7,916 nt of DNA from Alphaproteobacteria bacterium (lineage in GTDB: Bacteria > Pseudomonadota > Alphaproteobacteria > SMXP01): the NCBI GenBank assembly GCA_004356335.1, contig SMXP01000156.1:1-7916 (forward strand), read 5' to 3'. The position numbers and the translations under genes are program-made. This document shows, piece by piece, positions 5,070-7,916 of the stretch (positions within the stretch are counted from its first letter, which is position 1; every line of letters begins with the position of its first letter). The notes beneath the pieces are model-generated. The model was not told the DNA's origin. It did not search any database and worked only from the letters and a program-made list of their open reading frames with translations.

Positions 5070-7895
5070 ATGAATATGAATATTTCTCGTCGAAACTTCC
5101 TACGTAGCGGCACGACCGTCGCTGCAACCGGACTGATGGCGCTCAGATATGGATCGACCGGGCCGCTGGCTCAGACCGCCTCGGATGAGCCTTATCGGGG
5201 CTTTGAAGATGTCATGCGGCAAAAGTGGACTTGGGACAAAGTCTCACACAGCACCCATGGCGCCAATTGCTCGGGCCATTGCGCGTTCAATGTCTATGTC
5301 AAAAACGGTGTGGTCTGGCGTGAAGAGCAGCAGGGCGAATATGGCCGCAGCGGCGATGACGATACACCTGATTACGGGCCCCGCGGCTGCCAAAAGGGCC
5401 TGCGCCATTCCAGTTATATGTATGGACCCCAGCGGGTGCTTTACCCGATGAAGCGGGTCGGCGAGCGCGGCGAAGGAAAATGGGAGCGCGTCACTTGGAA
5501 ACAAGCTCTCGACGAAATTGCCGATAAATTCATCGACAATATGGTCGAGTATGGGCCGGACTCGATTTCTTATGACCTTGGCACGGCCATGATCATGAAG
5601 CGCGCGCCATTTGCCGGTGTATCGCGATTTTCCGCCATCACCGGCATTCAATTGCCTGAACTCTTTGCCGGTGTCGGCGATCAACCGACCGGCACATATA
5701 TGACAACCGGTATTGAAATTTTGGGCGACACCATGGCCGCGGTTTACAAGTCGCGGGCGTGCCTGATTTGGTACTCGAATCCTGCCGTCACCCGTATTCC
5801 CGATGCCCATTTCTTCTGGGAAGCCAAATGGAACGGTACCAAGGTCACCGCTATTTCACCCGAATTCACGCCAACGGCGATGCACGCCAATAGATGGCTC
5901 AATCCCAAGCCGGGCACCGATGCCGCTCTGGCCCTAGCTATGTGCGAGACCATCATCTCGGACGGTAGTCACGATATCGGCTATATCCGCGAGCAGACGG
6001 ATTTACCCTTCCTCGTGCGGTCCGACAACAATTTGTTCTTGCGCGGCAGTGATATGGCGGACGTGCCGGAGGCCGATGTTCCGGAAAATATTTTTTATAT
6101 CTGGGACGAAGCCACAGATGCATTGGTTCAAGCTCCGGCTACCGGGCACAAGACTGTGATAGGGCCGGAGCACGTTTTACCTTTTAACGCGCCCGTGGAT
6201 GGCGCACTGGAGCTTGGCGATCTCGTCCCAACGCTTGAAGGCAGTTGGACGGTAGAGACCAAGGACGGACCTGTGGAAGTAACCACTGTGTTTTCTCGAT
6301 TGAAAACCCATCTTGAAAATTATACGCCAGAAAAAACATCTGAAATCACGGGCCTCAACCCGGAAGTCGTGCGCACCGTAGCGCGTGAATTCGCGGCGGC
6401 CAAACCGGCCATGATCTTTTCGGGTTACGCATCATGCAAATGGCTCAATACGGACATGTTGCAACGGTCCTTCCTGTTATTGCTCTCGCTTACCGGCAAT
6501 CTCGGTCCCGAAGGGGGCGGATTTCAAATTACCAATGTGGCCAAGAGTGACGGCATTTTTGCCTACGCGTGGAAGGATGTCTGGGATCCAAGCCTGCCTC
6601 CGCCAACCCGCATTGCATCGGTCGCCATGTGGGATTACCAGCACTCAAATTTGAAAGAACTCAATGCAGAGGTATATGGCCAAGACCTGGCGGACGAGAT
6701 AGACGAACACTACCAACAAGCCCTCACCAATGGCTGGATCCCGGATTACAACCAAAAGCCTTGGAAGATGGCCTTTTATGCCGGCTGCAATGCGGCGAAC
6801 TGGCGGGCGTCGGGCAAAAATTGGCGAGAGACCAGCTTTGCCGCGCTCGAAACCATCGTCACCATGACCACCGATATGAATGTGACGGCGCTCTATTCCG
6901 ATTACATTTTGCCCATCGCCCATCATTATGAGCGGCAGGACATGATCTATGAAGGGCGCCAACCTTATGTTCAGGTGCTCGATGCCGCGGTGCCGCCCTT
7001 GGGCAAATCGGTCGATGATTGGACCATGCTTAAGCGCTTATGCGAAGCGATCAGCCGTCGCGCGACGGAACGTAATATCGAGCCCATCAATTACGTCCAT
7101 TTCATCCCGACCGTTCGTGACCTTAAACAATGCCATGACCTGTTCACCCATCAAGGAACAATCAACACTGTCAAGGAATTGCTGCAATTCCTGATCAATA
7201 CGTCTTCCGGTGTGCCTAAGATGTCATTCGATGAACTGGCGGCAAAAGGCATAGCCCGGGTGGATGATTCAGACGGCGTGGTTTTTGGCGAGAATTCGCC
7301 TTACGACGCGCGGCTGAAAGGCAATTATTATAAGAAGCATGCCTACAATACGCTTACGACCCGCCAGCAATATTATTTCGATCACGAATGGTTTATCAAA
7401 TTCGACGAGACCTTGCCTGCGCACATAGATCCGTTGCGGATGGAAGAATATCCCCTGCAATTGATGATGGGCCATGCCCGCCATGGCATTCACAGTCAAT
7501 GGCGCGATGATTCTTTCCTCTTGGGTCTGCAAAGGGGCGAGCCCGATATTTATCTCAGCGTGTCCGATGCGGCAGCCCGCAGCGTCGAGGACGGTGATCT
7601 TGTCCGCGTGTTTAATACGGCGGGCGAATTCATTGTCCAAGCCCATATATCGTCGGCGATTCAACCCGGTATGATGTTCATGTATCATGGGTGGGATCCC
7701 ATGATGTTCCATGGCCGGCAAAATTTTGGCGCCGTAATCCCAACTGCCGGATTGATTAAGCCGACGTCCCTGGTGGGTAATTACGGTCACTTGAAGTTTG
7801 AGCCATTCTTTTGGACGCCCAATGCAACTTTTAAAGACTTCACGTGTGATTTTGAGAAATATGTCGAGGGCTCGGCGCAAGAGGAAAAGATTTAA
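5070..7895 (+). CDS. Catalytic (alpha) subunit of a Tat-exported type II DMSO-reductase-family molybdoenzyme
   Basis: This 941-residue protein binds the molybdopterin guanine dinucleotide cofactor and one 4Fe-4S cluster. The N-terminus carries SRRNFLRSG (twin Arg 7-8) followed by a hydrophobic stretch, a Tat signal for folded export to the periplasm. H63-x3-C67-x3-C71-x35-C107 provides the cluster with a His as first ligand, the mark of the NarG/EbdA/SerA/ClrA/DdhA branch. GVGDQPTG places Asp204 as the likely molybdenum ligand. PRGCQKG (104-110) and the TRIPDAHFFWEAKW segment (241-254) are further branch features. The C-terminal dinucleotide-binding domain runs from about 795 to 930, with HARHGIHSQWRDD and YGHLKF. 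Relatives reduce nitrate, selenate or chlorate, oxidise dimethyl sulfide, or hydroxylate hydrocarbons such as ethylbenzene and sterol side chains; the substrate here is not resolved. The usual partners (iron-sulfur beta, haem-b gamma, delta chaperone) are expected downstream. Confidence 0.93.
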   Translation: MNMNISRRNFLRSGTTVAATGLMALRYGSTGPLAQTASDEPYRGFEDVMRQKWTWDKVSHSTHGANCSGHCAFNVYVKNGVVWREEQQGEYGRSGDDDTPDYGPRGCQKGLRHSSYMYGPQRVLYPMKRVGERGEGKWERVTWKQALDEIADKFIDNMVEYGPDSISYDLGTAMIMKRAPFAGVSRFSAITGIQLPELFAGVGDQPTGTYMTTGIEILGDTMAAVYKSRACLIWYSNPAVTRIPDAHFFWEAKWNGTKVTAISPEFTPTAMHANRWLNPKPGTDAALALAMCETIISDGSHDIGYIREQTDLPFLVRSDNNLFLRGSDMADVPEADVPENIFYIWDEATDALVQAPATGHKTVIGPEHVLPFNAPVDGALELGDLVPTLEGSWTVETKDGPVEVTTVFSRLKTHLENYTPEKTSEITGLNPEVVRTVAREFAAAKPAMIFSGYASCKWLNTDMLQRSFLLLLSLTGNLGPEGGGFQITNVAKSDGIFAYAWKDVWDPSLPPPTRIASVAMWDYQHSNLKELNAEVYGQDLADEIDEHYQQALTNGWIPDYNQKPWKMAFYAGCNAANWRASGKNWRETSFAALETIVTMTTDMNVTALYSDYILPIAHHYERQDMIYEGRQPYVQVLDAAVPPLGKSVDDWTMLKRLCEAISRRATERNIEPINYVHFIPTVRDLKQCHDLFTHQGTINTVKELLQFLINTSSGVPKMSFDELAAKGIARVDDSDGVVFGENSPYDARLKGNYYKKHAYNTLTTRQQYYFDHEWFIKFDETLPAHIDPLRMEEYPLQLMMGHARHGIHSQWRDDSFLLGLQRGEPDIYLSVSDAAARSVEDGDLVRVFNTAGEFIVQAHISSAIQPGMMFMYHGWDPMMFHGRQNFGAVIPTAGLIKPTSLVGNYGHLKFEPFFWTPNATFKDFTCDFEKYVEGSAQEEKI

Positions 7896-7904
7896 CGGCG
7901 CGGC

Positions 7905-7910
7905 AGGGGA
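7905..7910 (+). promoter_or_regulatory. Ribosome-binding-site-like sequence for a gene starting just past the window
   Basis: AGGGGA lies 10 nt after the molybdoenzyme stop and 6 nt before the window ends, so a start codon at or just after position 7917 is expected. In relatives the next gene encodes the four-cluster iron-sulfur beta subunit. Confidence 0.4.
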
Positions 7911-7916
7911 CGTAAG

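Overview
The window reads as a chromosomal segment of a Gram-negative bacterium, most likely an alphaproteobacterium. The reasons are a Tat-exported molybdoenzyme, consensus-like Shine-Dalgarno sites, moderate GC, and intergenic repeats carrying an ACCGGTTTTCCGTCCG core and ACTTAGAGCG arms, a style I associate with that class. No rRNA, tRNA, CRISPR array, transposase or phage gene is visible.

Layout. A divergent promoter region (4713-5069) separates two transcription units. Rightward (5070-7895) lies the catalytic subunit of a periplasmic type II DMSO-reductase-family molybdoenzyme (NarG, SerA, ClrA, DdhA and EbdA are relatives). Its Tat signal, His-Cys3 iron-sulfur ligand set and candidate Asp molybdenum ligand are all readable. 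A Shine-Dalgarno-like sequence at the right edge suggests that the next subunit, probably the iron-sulfur beta chain, begins just outside. Leftward, reading from high to low coordinates, come a UbiD-family (de)carboxylase-like protein (4712-3318), a nitrilase-fold protein 38 nt further on (3279-2221), a repeat-rich gap, a 37-codon membrane microprotein (1927-1814), and two overlapping-in-style, related polytopic membrane proteins (1553-735 and 731-51) separated by only 3 nt.

What stands out. The nitrilase-fold protein keeps the Glu and Lys of the Glu-Lys-Cys triad but has Gly (GGC) at the nucleophile position. Its operon partner, the UbiD homologue, keeps the prenyl-FMN-site Asn and Arg and one Glu but appears to lack the first Glu of the Glu-Arg-Glu network and a ligand His. 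Two neighbouring enzymes that both depart from their family's catalytic signature suggest a module with unusual chemistry or non-catalytic roles. The membrane pair shares an H-x6-W-x-G-x-D-x-G-V motif and an E-x2-P-R motif and could form a heterodimeric, perhaps haem- or quinone-interacting unit, with the microprotein as a small accessory subunit.

How the genes work together is inference. A plausible picture is a periplasmic molybdoenzyme exchanging electrons with the quinone pool or cytochromes, with a linked cytoplasmic carbon-metabolism branch (UbiD-like plus nitrilase-like) acting on the same or a derived compound. The substrate cannot be read from this sequence.
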